Assembly (NCBI RefSeq): GCF_030433435.1
Contig: NZ_JANRHH010000029.1
Location: forward strand, 62,001-126,000
Source: Polycladomyces subterraneus
Lineage (GTDB): Bacteria > Bacillota > Bacilli > Thermoactinomycetales > JIR-001
Direction of reading: 5' to 3'
Length of the DNA stretch: 64,000 nucleotides
Below the pieces are notes generated by a model that was not told the origin of the DNA, did no database searches, and saw nothing but the letters and a program-made list of their open reading frames with translations. Numbering within the stretch: the stretch's first letter is position 1; every line of letters starts with the position of its first letter. A program made the translations under genes and the position numbers. Positions 54,280 to 64,000 of the stretch are shown piece by piece.

Positions 54280-55194
54280 TCACACCAGACGGGTCAATTC
54301 CCGCAGCGTTTCTTCCAGTTCCGTATGACGGAAACGGAAGCCTTCTTCCAACAATCGTTTCGGTATGCAATTGCGACCAGTCAGGGCGAGACCGGGATCG
54401 GAACGCATCACGAAGATCGCTCCCAACCAGACCAAGGGAGTGGGGGCGGGCGGCGCCCAACCTTTTCCCATAGCTTTTCGCAGCGTGGCCATGAAGGTGC
54501 GGTTGGTTACCGGTTGGGGACCGGTAGCGTTGTAGATCCCCTCCACTTCACGATCCATCACATGGCGGATCATCGCGTTGAAATCGTCCACATGAATCCA
54601 ACTGATGTACTGTTTCCCCGATCCGATCGTGCCCCCCAAGCCGTATTTTGCCAGTTTTTTCAACGGCTCCAATGCACCGCCTCCCCGTCCCAGGACGAAG
54701 CCGATTCGAAGCAGCACTTGGCGTGTTTGTGGGAGAGATTCGGAGAAAAAGGCTTCTTCCCATCGCTGGCAGACTTCGGCGGAAAAGCCCGTTCCCGGAG
54801 GAGCGTCTTCGTCGCATTCCGCCCGGGTGTTTCCGAAATACGCCAAGGAGCCCGCCTGAATGAACACCTTGGGAGGTGTTTGGCAATTGCGTACGGCTTG
54901 GTGGAGTACCCTGACGGAATCCAAGCGCGAACCCAGGATCTCTTCCCGGTTTTTGGGCGTATACAGACAGTTGACACTCCGTCCGGTGAAGTTCACGATG
55001 GCGTGTGCCCCATCGATTTCGCGGACCCAATCGCCCATATTTCGGCCATCCCACGTTACAAAACGAACTCCTCTGTCGGTTTTCTGCCGGCCTCGCGTCA
55101 GGATCGTGACTTGATAACCATCGGAAACCAGTTCCTTCGCCAATGCTTGTCCCAAAAAGCCGGACCCTCCGGGGATGACTACGGTTGGACTCAT
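54280..55194 (-). CDS. NAD(P)-binding epimerase of the TIGR01777 family
   Basis: 304 residues. The N-terminal Rossmann loop is IPGGSGFLGQALAKEL, then WDGRNMGDWVREIDGAHAIVNFTGRSVN, SGSLAYFGN-like AGSLAYFG and WIHVDDFNAMIRHVMD, and a C-terminal domain with GPQPVTNRTFMATLRKAMG and TGRNCIPKRLLEEGFRF (DUF1731). This is the YfcH/TIGR01777 group of nucleotide-sugar-epimerase-like proteins, whose substrate is not known. Start: ATG 55194 behind AAGAGGTGAC. Confidence 0.92.
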   Translation of the reverse strand: MSPTVVIPGGSGFLGQALAKELVSDGYQVTILTRGRQKTDRGVRFVTWDGRNMGDWVREIDGAHAIVNFTGRSVNCLYTPKNREEILGSRLDSVRVLHQAVRNCQTPPKVFIQAGSLAYFGNTRAECDEDAPPGTGFSAEVCQRWEEAFFSESLPQTRQVLLRIGFVLGRGGGALEPLKKLAKYGLGGTIGSGKQYISWIHVDDFNAMIRHVMDREVEGIYNATGPQPVTNRTFMATLRKAMGKGWAPPAPTPLVWLGAIFVMRSDPGLALTGRNCIPKRLLEEGFRFRHTELEETLRELTRLV

Positions 55195-55462
55195 ACAGTC
55201 ACCTCTTTTGTGATGACTTTCACATGTTCCTGATGGTATTCTACCAAAACATCCGATCTTTGTTGAGAGAAATTTCCCAATTTTATCTCCCAAGGCGGAT
55301 AGTCTGCAGACAAAAGTAGTTGGGGACGTGACGGGGAATTCGGCCCCGCTCCCTGAAAAGAGGGTGGCCGTCTTCCCTCAAGTTAATTTAGTGCTGGCAA
55401 TCAGGAGCGGGAGGAAAAACGGCATATCCGAATTCGCGCGATAGATGATGGTTTCCATGCGA

Positions 55463-56275
55463 TCATCCGCTGCGTTTCAGCTTACCCGTACGCATCGCAT
55501 AACGTTCCGCCTGCAGGAAAATCCACAAGCCCAGCGGAACCAGTACGACGCCGATCAACAACAGGATACCCAACTTCGGCAATAGTGCGATGACACCGGT
55601 GCCGTGCAGGATGGCGTCCCGTGCCGCATCCAGCGCATACGTCGCGGGAGAGAGAACGGACAGGGGATGAAGCCATTTGGGCAACACGTCGATTGGATAG
55701 TACACACCGGAGACGAGCAGGATGATGCCCTGGATGATATGCGTCGCCTGGGTGCCGCGTTCGGGGGACAACAGGGGAAGAACTGCAGCAATCAGGCCCA
55801 GACCCATAAAAGCGGGGCTGGCAACCGTCAGGACAACCAATGCGGCAGGGAAATTAGCCTGTGCCAAAGGTAGATCGAAAAAGAAAGCCACGACGGCCAA
55901 GACGATAATGGAACGAATCGTTCCGTACAGCAGTGCAAACAGACACATCCCCGCCAAGTGCGTGATGCGGCGGATCGGTGCCATAAACGTGTATTCAATC
56001 GTTCCTTCCCATCGTTCCCACGTGATGGAGTTGGCCACCTCTTCAAACAGTACGGACATGAATCCCCAGAAAAGCGCGCCGATCACCAGATACAGCACCA
56101 TTTGCCCCTGGTTGGGTGCACCCTGCATCGTCAATCCAATCAATCCGATCGTCAAGGTATTGACGATATTATAGAAGAGAAACACCACTTCCCAAGCCAA
56201 ATAGCGCCGGATCAGACGGAAGCTGCGCTCGACGAATGCATAAGCGGCATTCCACTCACGCGTCCATGTCTTCAT
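55463..56275 (-). CDS. ABC-2 type exporter permease
   Basis: 270 residues, six helices, ABC2 membrane family. Near the N-terminus it has YLAWEVVFLFYNIVNTLTIGLIG. In the middle is NSITWERWEGTIEYTFMAPIRR, the coupling region. The segment SGVYYPIDVLPKWLHPLSVLSPATYALDAARDAIL is the family signature before the last helix. ATG 56275 lies inside the 3' end of the ATPase gene, a 20-base overlap. It forms an exporter with that ATPase. Confidence 0.9.
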   Translation of the reverse strand: MKTWTREWNAAYAFVERSFRLIRRYLAWEVVFLFYNIVNTLTIGLIGLTMQGAPNQGQMVLYLVIGALFWGFMSVLFEEVANSITWERWEGTIEYTFMAPIRRITHLAGMCLFALLYGTIRSIIVLAVVAFFFDLPLAQANFPAALVVLTVASPAFMGLGLIAAVLPLLSPERGTQATHIIQGIILLVSGVYYPIDVLPKWLHPLSVLSPATYALDAARDAILHGTGVIALLPKLGILLLIGVVLVPLGLWIFLQAERYAMRTGKLKRSG

Positions 56276-57131
56276 CGGCTAACGCCTCCTCCCAATCTTT
56301 CCCCGTCAGTTCAAAAAAGACAGTTTCCATTGAGTCGGCTCCGACGAGTCGTTTCAAACCGTCGGGCGTGTCCAAGGCGACGATGCGCCCTTGATCGATG
56401 ATGGCGATCCGGTCGCACAATGATTCCGCTTCTTCCATATCATGTGTGGTTAAAAAGATGGTCGCATCATGAGTTTGCATCACTTCCTTGACGTATTTCT
56501 GCACATCCCGTTTTGATTTTGGATCCAGCCCCGTCGTGGGCTCATCCAGCAAGATCAGCACCGGGGAAGTCATCAGTGCCCGGGCGATTGCCACTTTTTG
56601 CTGCATCCCCCGGGAGAGATTCTCCAACGGTGTGTGTACCTTGTTTTTCCGAATTCCCAGCCGCCGAAGAATCTCCATCGCACGGTTTTCTCCCTCCTCG
56701 ACGGGTAATCCGTACAAGCGGGCGGCATACCGCAGGTTTTCCATCGCCGACAGCTTTTTGAAAAAGGATGCCTCCACCGAAACGCGGTTGATCCATCGGC
56801 GAATTTCGTGCTGATGGCGCACAACATCCTTGCCGAAAATGGACAACGTACCACTGTCAGGAAGCAGGAGCGTCGACAGTAATCGGATCAGTGTCGATTT
56901 ACCCGATCCGTTGGGGCCCAATAAACCGAAGATTTCCCCCCGCTTTACCGTGAACGATACGTCGTTTACCGCTTTCACCACTCGTCGTTCACCGCGAAAC
57001 CAGTTGGACCAGCGTCGGCTGCCTTCCACTGTTTCTACAAACACTTTGTTGACGTGCTGACAATGGATGGCGAAATCATCCACGGCTTGATGGTGGGGAG
57101 GATGTTCCGGGGTTGAAATGGCTTGTGTCAT
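56256..57131 (-). CDS. ABC exporter ATP-binding protein
   Basis: 291 residues. Walker A GPNGSGKST is at 72-80, the Q-loop region lies around INRVSVEASFFKKLSAMENL, the signature is NLSRGMQQKVAIARAL, Walker B is ILLDEPTTGLDP and the H-loop lies in TTHDMEEAESLCDRIAII. It belongs to the DrrA/CcmA-like group that exports drugs or lipids. Start: ATG 57131 after AAAGGAG. The frame is open upstream, but that part is the attenuator. Expression appears controlled by the leader at 57201-57371. Confidence 0.92.
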   Translation of the reverse strand: MTQAISTPEHPPHHQAVDDFAIHCQHVNKVFVETVEGSRRWSNWFRGERRVVKAVNDVSFTVKRGEIFGLLGPNGSGKSTLIRLLSTLLLPDSGTLSIFGKDVVRHQHEIRRWINRVSVEASFFKKLSAMENLRYAARLYGLPVEEGENRAMEILRRLGIRKNKVHTPLENLSRGMQQKVAIARALMTSPVLILLDEPTTGLDPKSKRDVQKYVKEVMQTHDATIFLTTHDMEEAESLCDRIAIIDQGRIVALDTPDGLKRLVGADSMETVFFELTGKDWEEALADEDMDA

Positions 57132-57161
57132 GAGCGCGTTCACTCCTTTCCATAGAAAATG

Positions 57162-57233
57162 CCACAAGCCGGCAGGCCTGTGGCGTACGTGCAAGCAAAC
57201 GTAAAAAAAGCCACAGGCCGCTCGCCCTGTGGC
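57162..57233 (-). terminator. Attenuator: terminator and competing hairpins before the ABC operon
   Basis: Reading on the minus strand, GCCACAGG (57233-57226) pairs with CCTGTGGC (57217-57210) and is followed by TTTTTTTAC: a full terminator inside the leader. Further on, GCCACAGGCC (57185-57176) pairs with GGCTTGTGGC (57171-57162). Because both hairpins use the same words, the second arm of the first can also pair with the first arm of the second, an anti-terminator arrangement. Confidence 0.75.
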
Positions 57234-57269
57234 GGGGGTGCAATTTATCGTGGATCCGAGGAGGAAATG

Positions 57270-57371
57270 TCAGATATTCCGCCGAGGTCGCCGGTGAGGA
57301 AAATTAATATATTTGTCCCGCTTGCCGTTGAATTCAAAGAGGGTGGGAGCAGTGATCCGGATCAAATTCAT
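57270..57371 (-). CDS. Leader peptide of the ABC exporter operon
   Basis: 33 codons on the minus strand, from ATG 57371 to TGA 57270, behind GGAGGAAAGGGGG with ideal spacing. The peptide starts MNLIRITAPTLFEFNGKRDK and ends PHRRPRRNI. Promoter, ribosome site, short frame, terminator and exporter occur in the order of known ribosome-stalling attenuators (for example bmrB before bmrCD, or erm leaders). The Arg-Pro-Arg near the end fits the basic-X-basic arrest motif described for macrolides, but the inducer here is conjecture. Confidence 0.65.
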   Translation of the reverse strand: MNLIRITAPTLFEFNGKRDKYINFPHRRPRRNI

Positions 57372-57422
57372 GTCGGCGACCCCCTTTCCTCCATCAGTGA
57401 AAAATGACGACCAACAATTTTC

Positions 57423-57451
57423 ATTCTATCGATCGCTTCAGGAAAAGTCAA
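57423..57451 (-). promoter_or_regulatory. Promoter of the leader peptide / ABC operon
   Basis: On the minus strand TTGACT (57446-57451), a 17-base spacer and TAGAAT (57423-57428), about 50 bases before the leader start codon. The leader transcript would be roughly 285 bases to the ATPase start. Confidence 0.7.
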
Positions 57452-57567
57452 CCATCCCATGTTCTTTTTTCCTCGGTATGATGGGCTTGTCTATCTTCCG
57501 TTTGTCCGGTATGGTATCGTCAAGTTGATCAAAATATACATAAATAAATAAAGAAGGAGTCGTGGGA

Positions 57568-58254
57568 ATGATGTCACATACTACTATGATTTTTGATTTG
57601 GACGGAACATTGTTTCAAACGGAGAAAGTGGCGGTACCGGCTTTTCGCCGTGCATTTGAGCGATTGCGCCGTACGGGTCAGTATTATGGCCCTTTACCGA
57701 CCGATGAAGAGATCCAGTCTGTATTTGGTCTCACACACGTGGAGATCTGGAACCGATTGCTCCCCGACGCCGATGAACAAACCAAACAGACGGCTGATCG
57801 CTGGATGTTGGAGGAAGAGTTGCACTGTTTGCAGAATGGAATGGGAGCGTTGTATCCCGGTGTGAACGAGACGCTGCACCGACTTGCACAGGAAGGATGG
57901 CGTTTGTTTATCGCCAGTAATGGGATTTTACCCTATGTGAAAGGCGTATTGACGGCATTCGAGCTGCATCCGCTGTTTTCCGAAATCTATACTGCGGGTG
58001 AATACCAGACCCGTGAAAAAAAGGACTTGGTTCGCATCCTGATGGACGAACATGGGGTGACGGGCGGTTACATGGTGGGTGATCGCAGCTCAGACGTGGA
58101 AGCGGGTCTGGCCAATGGTCTTACGGTCATCGGATGCCGGTACGCCGGTTTTCCCAGTTTCAGCGGAGAAAGGGAGCTGGATGGGGCGCATGTGGTCATT
58201 GATTCGTTCCCATCTTTGTTGAACGTGGTAAAGGGCGTGTCTGACAAAGGTTGA
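57568..58254 (+). CDS. HAD-superfamily phosphatase
   Basis: 228 residues. Motif I is IFDLDGTLF (nucleophile and acid aspartates), motif II lies in RLFIASNG, the lysine in TREKKDLV, and motif IV is GDRSSDVEAGLANG. A helical cap of about 70 residues follows motif I, as in phosphoglycolate-phosphatase-like enzymes. The substrate cannot be told. ATG 57568, eight bases after GAAGGAG. It ends in a GGGCGTGT/ACACGCCC hairpin (58233-58267) without a U-run. Confidence 0.9.
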   Translation: MMSHTTMIFDLDGTLFQTEKVAVPAFRRAFERLRRTGQYYGPLPTDEEIQSVFGLTHVEIWNRLLPDADEQTKQTADRWMLEEELHCLQNGMGALYPGVNETLHRLAQEGWRLFIASNGILPYVKGVLTAFELHPLFSEIYTAGEYQTREKKDLVRILMDEHGVTGGYMVGDRSSDVEAGLANGLTVIGCRYAGFPSFSGERELDGAHVVIDSFPSLLNVVKGVSDKG

Positions 58255-58307
58255 AAACACACGCCCTAAAACGATGACGGAATTAAGGAGGATGTGGAGG
58301 GAAGCAG

Positions 58308-58997
58308 ATGGAGAATGTATGGTCGATTTCCATTGGGGAAGCTACATTGCGGTTATTTTTGGCGGTTGTTTTGGGTGGTTTGATCGGGTGGGAGCGGGAA
58401 CACAACAACCATCCCGCCGGTTTTCGTACACATATTTTGGTGAGTTTGGGATCGGCGTTGATCATGCTGTTATCCATCTACGGTTTTTCGGAGTTTGTAA
58501 ATGAGCCCAACGTCAGGACCGATCCGGCGCGGTTGGCGGCCCAGGTCGTCAGCGGGATCGGGTTTCTGGGAGCAGGTACGATTTTGCGTCACGGATTTTC
58601 GGTGACGGGACTCACCACAGCCGCCTCTTTGTGGGTGGTCTCTGGCATCGGGCTGTCGGCGGGTGCGGGATTTTATTATCCTGCCATATTGACCACCGCA
58701 CTGGCGCTGATCAGTTTGGAACTGTTGAATCGGGTGGAACATCTGTTGTTCGTCTCCCGACGTCAAAAAACGTTGCGCATCCGAGTGAAGGACAGGCCGG
58801 GGACATTGGGGGACTTGGCGACGGTCTTGGCGCAGTTCGGCGCCAACATCCGCAAGGTCTCCATTGAAGAGGAGGACCCGGATGAAGAGATGATCGATAT
58901 CGTGTTTACGATTCGGATGCCGGAAAAATTCTCGGAAAGCGACTTGATTGAAAGAATGAGGCAAGTGGAAGGTGTGACGGCTGTAATCTCCGGGTAA
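58308..58997 (+). CDS. MgtC/SapB-family membrane protein
   Basis: 229 residues. Four or five helices carry the MgtC words FLAVVLGGLIGWERE, HPAGFRTHILVSLGSALIM, AAQVVSGIGFLGAGTIL and TGLTTAASLWVVSGIGLSAGAG. The C-terminal 80 residues (LRIRVKDRPGTLGDLATVLAQFGANIRKVSIEE) form an ACT-like domain. MgtC proteins help growth at low magnesium and inhibit ATP synthase in pathogens. The role here is unknown. ATG 58308 after AAGGAGG. Confidence 0.92.
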   Translation: MENVWSISIGEATLRLFLAVVLGGLIGWEREHNNHPAGFRTHILVSLGSALIMLLSIYGFSEFVNEPNVRTDPARLAAQVVSGIGFLGAGTILRHGFSVTGLTTAASLWVVSGIGLSAGAGFYYPAILTTALALISLELLNRVEHLLFVSRRQKTLRIRVKDRPGTLGDLATVLAQFGANIRKVSIEEEDPDEEMIDIVFTIRMPEKFSESDLIERMRQVEGVTAVISG

Positions 58998-59066
58998 TCC
59001 AGTATATGAGGGGTTGTATGAAAAGCTGGCGATCAAGAAAAAATGAGAAGGACGGCTGTTTCCCTC

Positions 59067-59122
59067 TTGGCGAACAAATGGGAATGAATTATAATAAAGT
59101 CAGAAGGTCAAAGTTAGTCAAA
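59067..59122 (+). promoter_or_regulatory. Promoter and CtsR operator of the clpC operon
   Basis: TTGGCG (59067-59072), 17 bases, TATAAT (59090-59095). Just downstream GGTCAAA (59106-59112), GTT and AGTCAAA (59116-59122) form the direct heptad repeat recognised by CtsR, covering the transcription start. The operon therefore represses itself and is released by heat. Confidence 0.88.
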
Positions 59123-59141
59123 GTCAGCAGGAGGTTGTCCG

Positions 59142-59612
59142 ATGAGATGTATCACGGACATCATCGAACATCATCTGAAGAAAATTCTCAATGAAAGCCC
59201 GACGGGGATGATTGAGATAAAAAGGAGCGAACTGGCTCATCTGTTTCAATGTGTGCCATCACAGATCAACTATGTGATCAGTACCCGCTTTACCCTGGAA
59301 AAGGGGTACGTGGTGGAGAGCAAACGGGGCGGTGGGGGGTTTATCCGCATTCGCAAAGTGAAACACGCTTCCAAACGTACCTATTTCGATGTGTTGCTCA
59401 AGCAGATCGGTCGTTCGATCCATCAGGCGGCTGCCGAAGACGTGATCGACCGTCTGCGGGATGATGGTATTATCACGGAGCGGGAAGCCAAATTAATGCG
59501 GAAATCTGTGTCCCGCGAAGTGTTAACTTTACCCGTCAACGTTCGGGACCAGGTGCGGGCGGGTTTGATGCGGGCGTGGGTCGCGATTCTACTGGCGGAC
59601 AAAGGAGAGTGA
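59142..59612 (+). CDS. ctsR: Class III stress gene repressor CtsR
   Basis: 156 residues. The winged helix has EIKRSELAHLFQCVPSQINYVISTRFTLEKGYVVESKRGGGGFIRI. The Gly-rich loop is the heat-sensing DNA-contacting wing. The C-terminal dimer domain includes DRLRDDGIITEREAKLM. It represses clp genes through the heptad operator at 59106 and is removed by McsB/ClpCP. ATG 59142 after AGGAGG. First gene of ctsR-mcsA-mcsB-clpC. Confidence 0.97.
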   Translation: MRCITDIIEHHLKKILNESPTGMIEIKRSELAHLFQCVPSQINYVISTRFTLEKGYVVESKRGGGGFIRIRKVKHASKRTYFDVLLKQIGRSIHQAAAEDVIDRLRDDGIITEREAKLMRKSVSREVLTLPVNVRDQVRAGLMRAWVAILLADKGE

Positions 59613-59617
59613 CGCCG

Positions 59618-60145
59618 ATGCTCTGTCAAGAGTGCGGAAAACGGCCGGCGACACTTCATTACACCAAAATCGTCAACGGCGAGAAAACGGAATTACATCT
59701 ATGCGAAGTTTGTGCCCAAGAAAAAGGGGAACAGATCCCCATGATGGAAAACGGATTTTCCATTCATCAACTGTTGTCCGGACTGCTCAACTTCGATGCT
59801 CCTTATACAGAAGGTGAGCAGGCGAAGCAGACGGTGCAGTCCAGTGCGCTCCGCTGTCCCACGTGTGGATTGACCTACACGCAATTCACCAAGATCGGAC
59901 GGTTGGGATGCAGTGATTGTTACAAAGCATTCGGGGAGCGACTGATTCCACTGTTTCGCAGGGTTCATGGCAGTACAGGCCATCGCGGCAAAGTGCCGGA
60001 ACGAACGGGGGGGCGGTTAAAGATCCGGCGAGAGATCGAACAGCTCAAGGAACAGCTCAAGCAGTGCGTTGCCCGGGAAGCATTCGAAGAAGCAGCCCGA
60101 CTGCGCGACCGGATCCGCGCCCTGCAGAGGAAACTGGAAGGCTGA
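59618..60145 (+). CDS. mcsA: McsA, zinc-binding activator of McsB
   Basis: 175 residues. Four CxxC pairs (CQECGK, CEVCAQ, CPTCGL, CSDCYK) form two zinc-binding units. The C-terminal IEQLKEQLKQCVAREAFEEAARLRDRIRALQ is a UVR-type helical hairpin. It stimulates the arginine kinase McsB. Start: ATG 59618 after AAAGGAGAG, six bases after ctsR; the upstream open frame overlaps ctsR without need. Confidence 0.95.
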   Translation: MLCQECGKRPATLHYTKIVNGEKTELHLCEVCAQEKGEQIPMMENGFSIHQLLSGLLNFDAPYTEGEQAKQTVQSSALRCPTCGLTYTQFTKIGRLGCSDCYKAFGERLIPLFRRVHGSTGHRGKVPERTGGRLKIRREIEQLKEQLKQCVAREAFEEAARLRDRIRALQRKLEG

Positions 60146-60157
60146 AAGGGAGGGAGA

Positions 60158-61240
60158 ATGTTGTCGCTTCAACGCTTTATCCAAAGCGCGATGAGCGAGT
60201 GGATGCGAGGCGGAGGGCCCCAATCCGACATCGTGATCAGCTCCCGCGTCCGCATCGCACGAAATTTGGCCGGTCTTCCCTTCCCGATGCTGGCGACCGC
60301 ATCCCAGTCAGAAGAAGTGGTACGGCGGGTTGAAGAAGCATTTCAGGAAGAGAAGGAACAGCCGTATTTTCGCGACGCGGAATTGATCCGGATGGACACG
60401 TTGGATGACTTGCAAAAGCGCGTGTTGGTGGAAAAGCATTTGATCAGCCCTCATCTGGCGGAAGAGTCCCGCCATGGTGCAGTAATTTTAAGCGGAAATG
60501 AAGCGGTAAGCATCATGGTCAATGAAGAGGATCATCTGCGGATTCAGTGCCTGTTCCCCGGATTTCAGCTGAAGCAAGCCTGGCGGTTGGCAGATCATAT
60601 CGATGATACGCTGGAACGCCATTTGTCTTACGCATTTGACGAACAATGCGGGTTTTTGACCAGCTGTCCGACCAATGTGGGGACGGCCATCCGGGCATCG
60701 GTGATGTTGCATCTGCCCGCCTTGGCTATGACCCAGCAGCTGAACCGTTTGTTCCCGGCGATTGCCCAAGTCGGGTTGGCTGTGCGTGGGATCTATGGTG
60801 AGGGGAGCGAAGCGCTGGGTAACCTGTACCAGGTGTCCAACCAGGTTACATTGGGACAGGAAGAAGAGGAGATCATCGATAATCTGGTCAGCGTGGTTGG
60901 TCAGATCATCGACCAGGAGCAGACGGCTCGCCGGCGGTTGTTGGAATCTTCCCCGATTCAGCTGGAAGATCGGGTGCACCGGTCCTACGGCATTCTCGCA
61001 CATGCCAGGGTGATGGATTCCAAGGAGGCAATGCAACGGCTGTCTGATGTTCGGTTGGGCATCGACCTGGGGTTGATCAAAGGTGTTTCGGCCACGGTGC
61101 TGAATGAATTGATGGTAATGACCCAACCCGGATTTTTGCAGCAATATGCCGGTCAGCGTTTGGACCCTGGCGAACGGGACATCCGCCGGGCGGTGTTGAT
61201 CCGCGAGCGTTTGGCAATTGAACACGACGACGAAAACTAA
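60158..61240 (+). CDS. mcsB: Protein arginine kinase McsB
   Basis: 360 residues of the phosphagen kinase fold. It has ISSRVRIARNLAGLPFP, VNEEDHLRIQCLFPG with the catalytic Glu region, the cysteine loop FLTSCPTNVGTAIRASVMLHLPAL and GIYGEGSEALGNLYQVSNQ. It phosphorylates arginines, marking CtsR and misfolded proteins for ClpCP. The C-terminal arginine-binding region ends with DIRRAVLIRERL. ATG 60158 behind GGGAGGG, 12 bases after mcsA. Confidence 0.96.
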   Translation: MLSLQRFIQSAMSEWMRGGGPQSDIVISSRVRIARNLAGLPFPMLATASQSEEVVRRVEEAFQEEKEQPYFRDAELIRMDTLDDLQKRVLVEKHLISPHLAEESRHGAVILSGNEAVSIMVNEEDHLRIQCLFPGFQLKQAWRLADHIDDTLERHLSYAFDEQCGFLTSCPTNVGTAIRASVMLHLPALAMTQQLNRLFPAIAQVGLAVRGIYGEGSEALGNLYQVSNQVTLGQEEEEIIDNLVSVVGQIIDQEQTARRRLLESSPIQLEDRVHRSYGILAHARVMDSKEAMQRLSDVRLGIDLGLIKGVSATVLNELMVMTQPGFLQQYAGQRLDPGERDIRRAVLIRERLAIEHDDEN

Positions 61241-61257
61241 AGTGAGGTGGATGAACG

Positions 61258-63699
<2,442 letters not shown>

Positions 63700-63707
63700 C
63701 GGTTGCC

Positions 63708-63741
63708 AAGGCCCCTCGCAAGAGGGGCCTTCCGGTTTTTA
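63708..63741 (+). terminator. Intrinsic terminator after clpC
   Basis: AAGGCCCCTC (63708-63717) pairs with GAGGGGCCTT (63722-63731), followed by CCGGTTTTT. Confidence 0.9.
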
Positions 63742-63810
63742 GACCAACGTGCCGAACCCGAACGATCATGCTATAATGAGAATGAATATCGATAATGGAT
63801 GGGGTCGCCA

Positions 63811-64000
63811 GTGGCAAAGACAAAAAGTAAATTCGCCTGTCAGGAATGCGGGTACATATCGGCCAAATGGATGGGACGCTGCCCCGGATGCGGTGAATGG
63901 AACACCATGGTGGAAGAAAGGGAAACAACCGGATCCCGAGCAGGAAGCTGGGGTGGTGTATCCAGTAAAAAACGGCAGAAAGCTGTTCCAATCACACGGG
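63811..64000 (+). CDS. radA: DNA repair protein RadA (start only)
   Basis: The first 63 codons are visible. From GTG 63811 it reads MAKTKSKFACQECGYISAKW, then RCPGCGEWNTM: the C4 zinc finger that opens RadA/Sms, a RecA-like helicase acting at recombination forks. The rest lies beyond the window. TATAAT at 63772-63777 may be its -10 box; no clear -35. In Bacillus radA follows clpC, as here. Confidence 0.92.
   Translation, partial: MAKTKSKFACQECGYISAKWMGRCPGCGEWNTMVEERETTGSRAGSWGGVSSKKRQKAVPITR

Noticed and set aside
54226-55233. Plus-strand 335-codon frame over the epimerase
   Set aside because: Shadow of the TIGR01777 gene, which shows clear Rossmann motifs on the minus strand.
57201-57420. 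Thiamine or guanidine riboswitch before the ABC operon
   Set aside because: None of the conserved aptamer words are present. The small reading frame with a good ribosome site explains the leader better.

Overview
The window looks like chromosome from a moderately GC-rich Firmicute of the Bacillales, plausibly Thermoactinomycetaceae or a relative. This is inferred from gene order and style, not from a database match. The left block (coaX, hslO, cysK, pabA, pabC, folP, folB, folK, dusB, lysS) and the right block (ctsR, mcsA, mcsB, clpC, radA) are the order known near the Bacillus origin. GTG and TTG starts and strong AGGAGG-type ribosome sites are common. Between lysS and ctsR, where B. subtilis carries rRNA operons, this window has about 47 kb of mostly accessory genes and a single tRNA-Ala.

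Layout. 0-2 kb: the end of a glycosyltransferase and a UDP-GlcNAc 2-epimerase (cell-surface glycan). 2-11.5 kb: pantothenate kinase, Hsp33, cysteine synthase, the folate/PABA operon (pabB is missing from its usual place) and lysyl-tRNA synthetase. 11.5-17 kb: a DinB-fold protein, small membrane proteins and lipoproteins, a secreted glycerophosphodiesterase and gamma-glutamyltransferase, with several dispersed non-coding repeats. 17.4-23 kb: a prepilin peptidase, then a decayed GrpE/DnaK/DnaK/J-TPR chaperone cluster with five single-base frameshifts and two in-frame stops.

23-31 kb: a Tad (Flp) pilus operon (cpaB, cpaE, cpaF, tadB, tadC, flp, a von Willebrand A lipoprotein, two TadE/G-like pseudopilins). 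It runs directly into 31-40 kb, an AT-rich island of four exported proteins. Each has a signal peptide followed by a Pro/Glu/Ile/His linker of the PEIHPPE type and then a different C-terminal domain. One tail matches polymorphic toxin type 44. Another is a nucleic-acid-deaminase-like toxin domain, followed by an Imm1-like immunity gene and broken by one base at its first zinc cysteine. The other two belong to a duplicated three-gene module (PEIHPPE protein, soluble protein, multi-spanning membrane protein). The duplication carries the end of the tadE gene with it. I read this as a toxin/immunity locus tied to a Tad pilus, and it is the best candidate here for an undescribed system.

40-50 kb: a second vWA lipoprotein, an SDR enzyme divergent from an XRE repressor with shared GTTAAC operators, a MarR/HlyD/DHA2 drug-efflux operon, an Atg22-like MFS protein and a kinase-like protein lacking catalytic residues. 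50-58 kb: tRNA-Ala, an ANTAR regulator with a nitrate-type transporter, an M50 protease, a TIGR01777 epimerase and an ABC-2 exporter. The exporter is preceded by a leader peptide and a terminator/anti-terminator pair. 57.5-64 kb: a HAD phosphatase, an MgtC-like protein, then the CtsR-controlled clpC operon and the start of radA.
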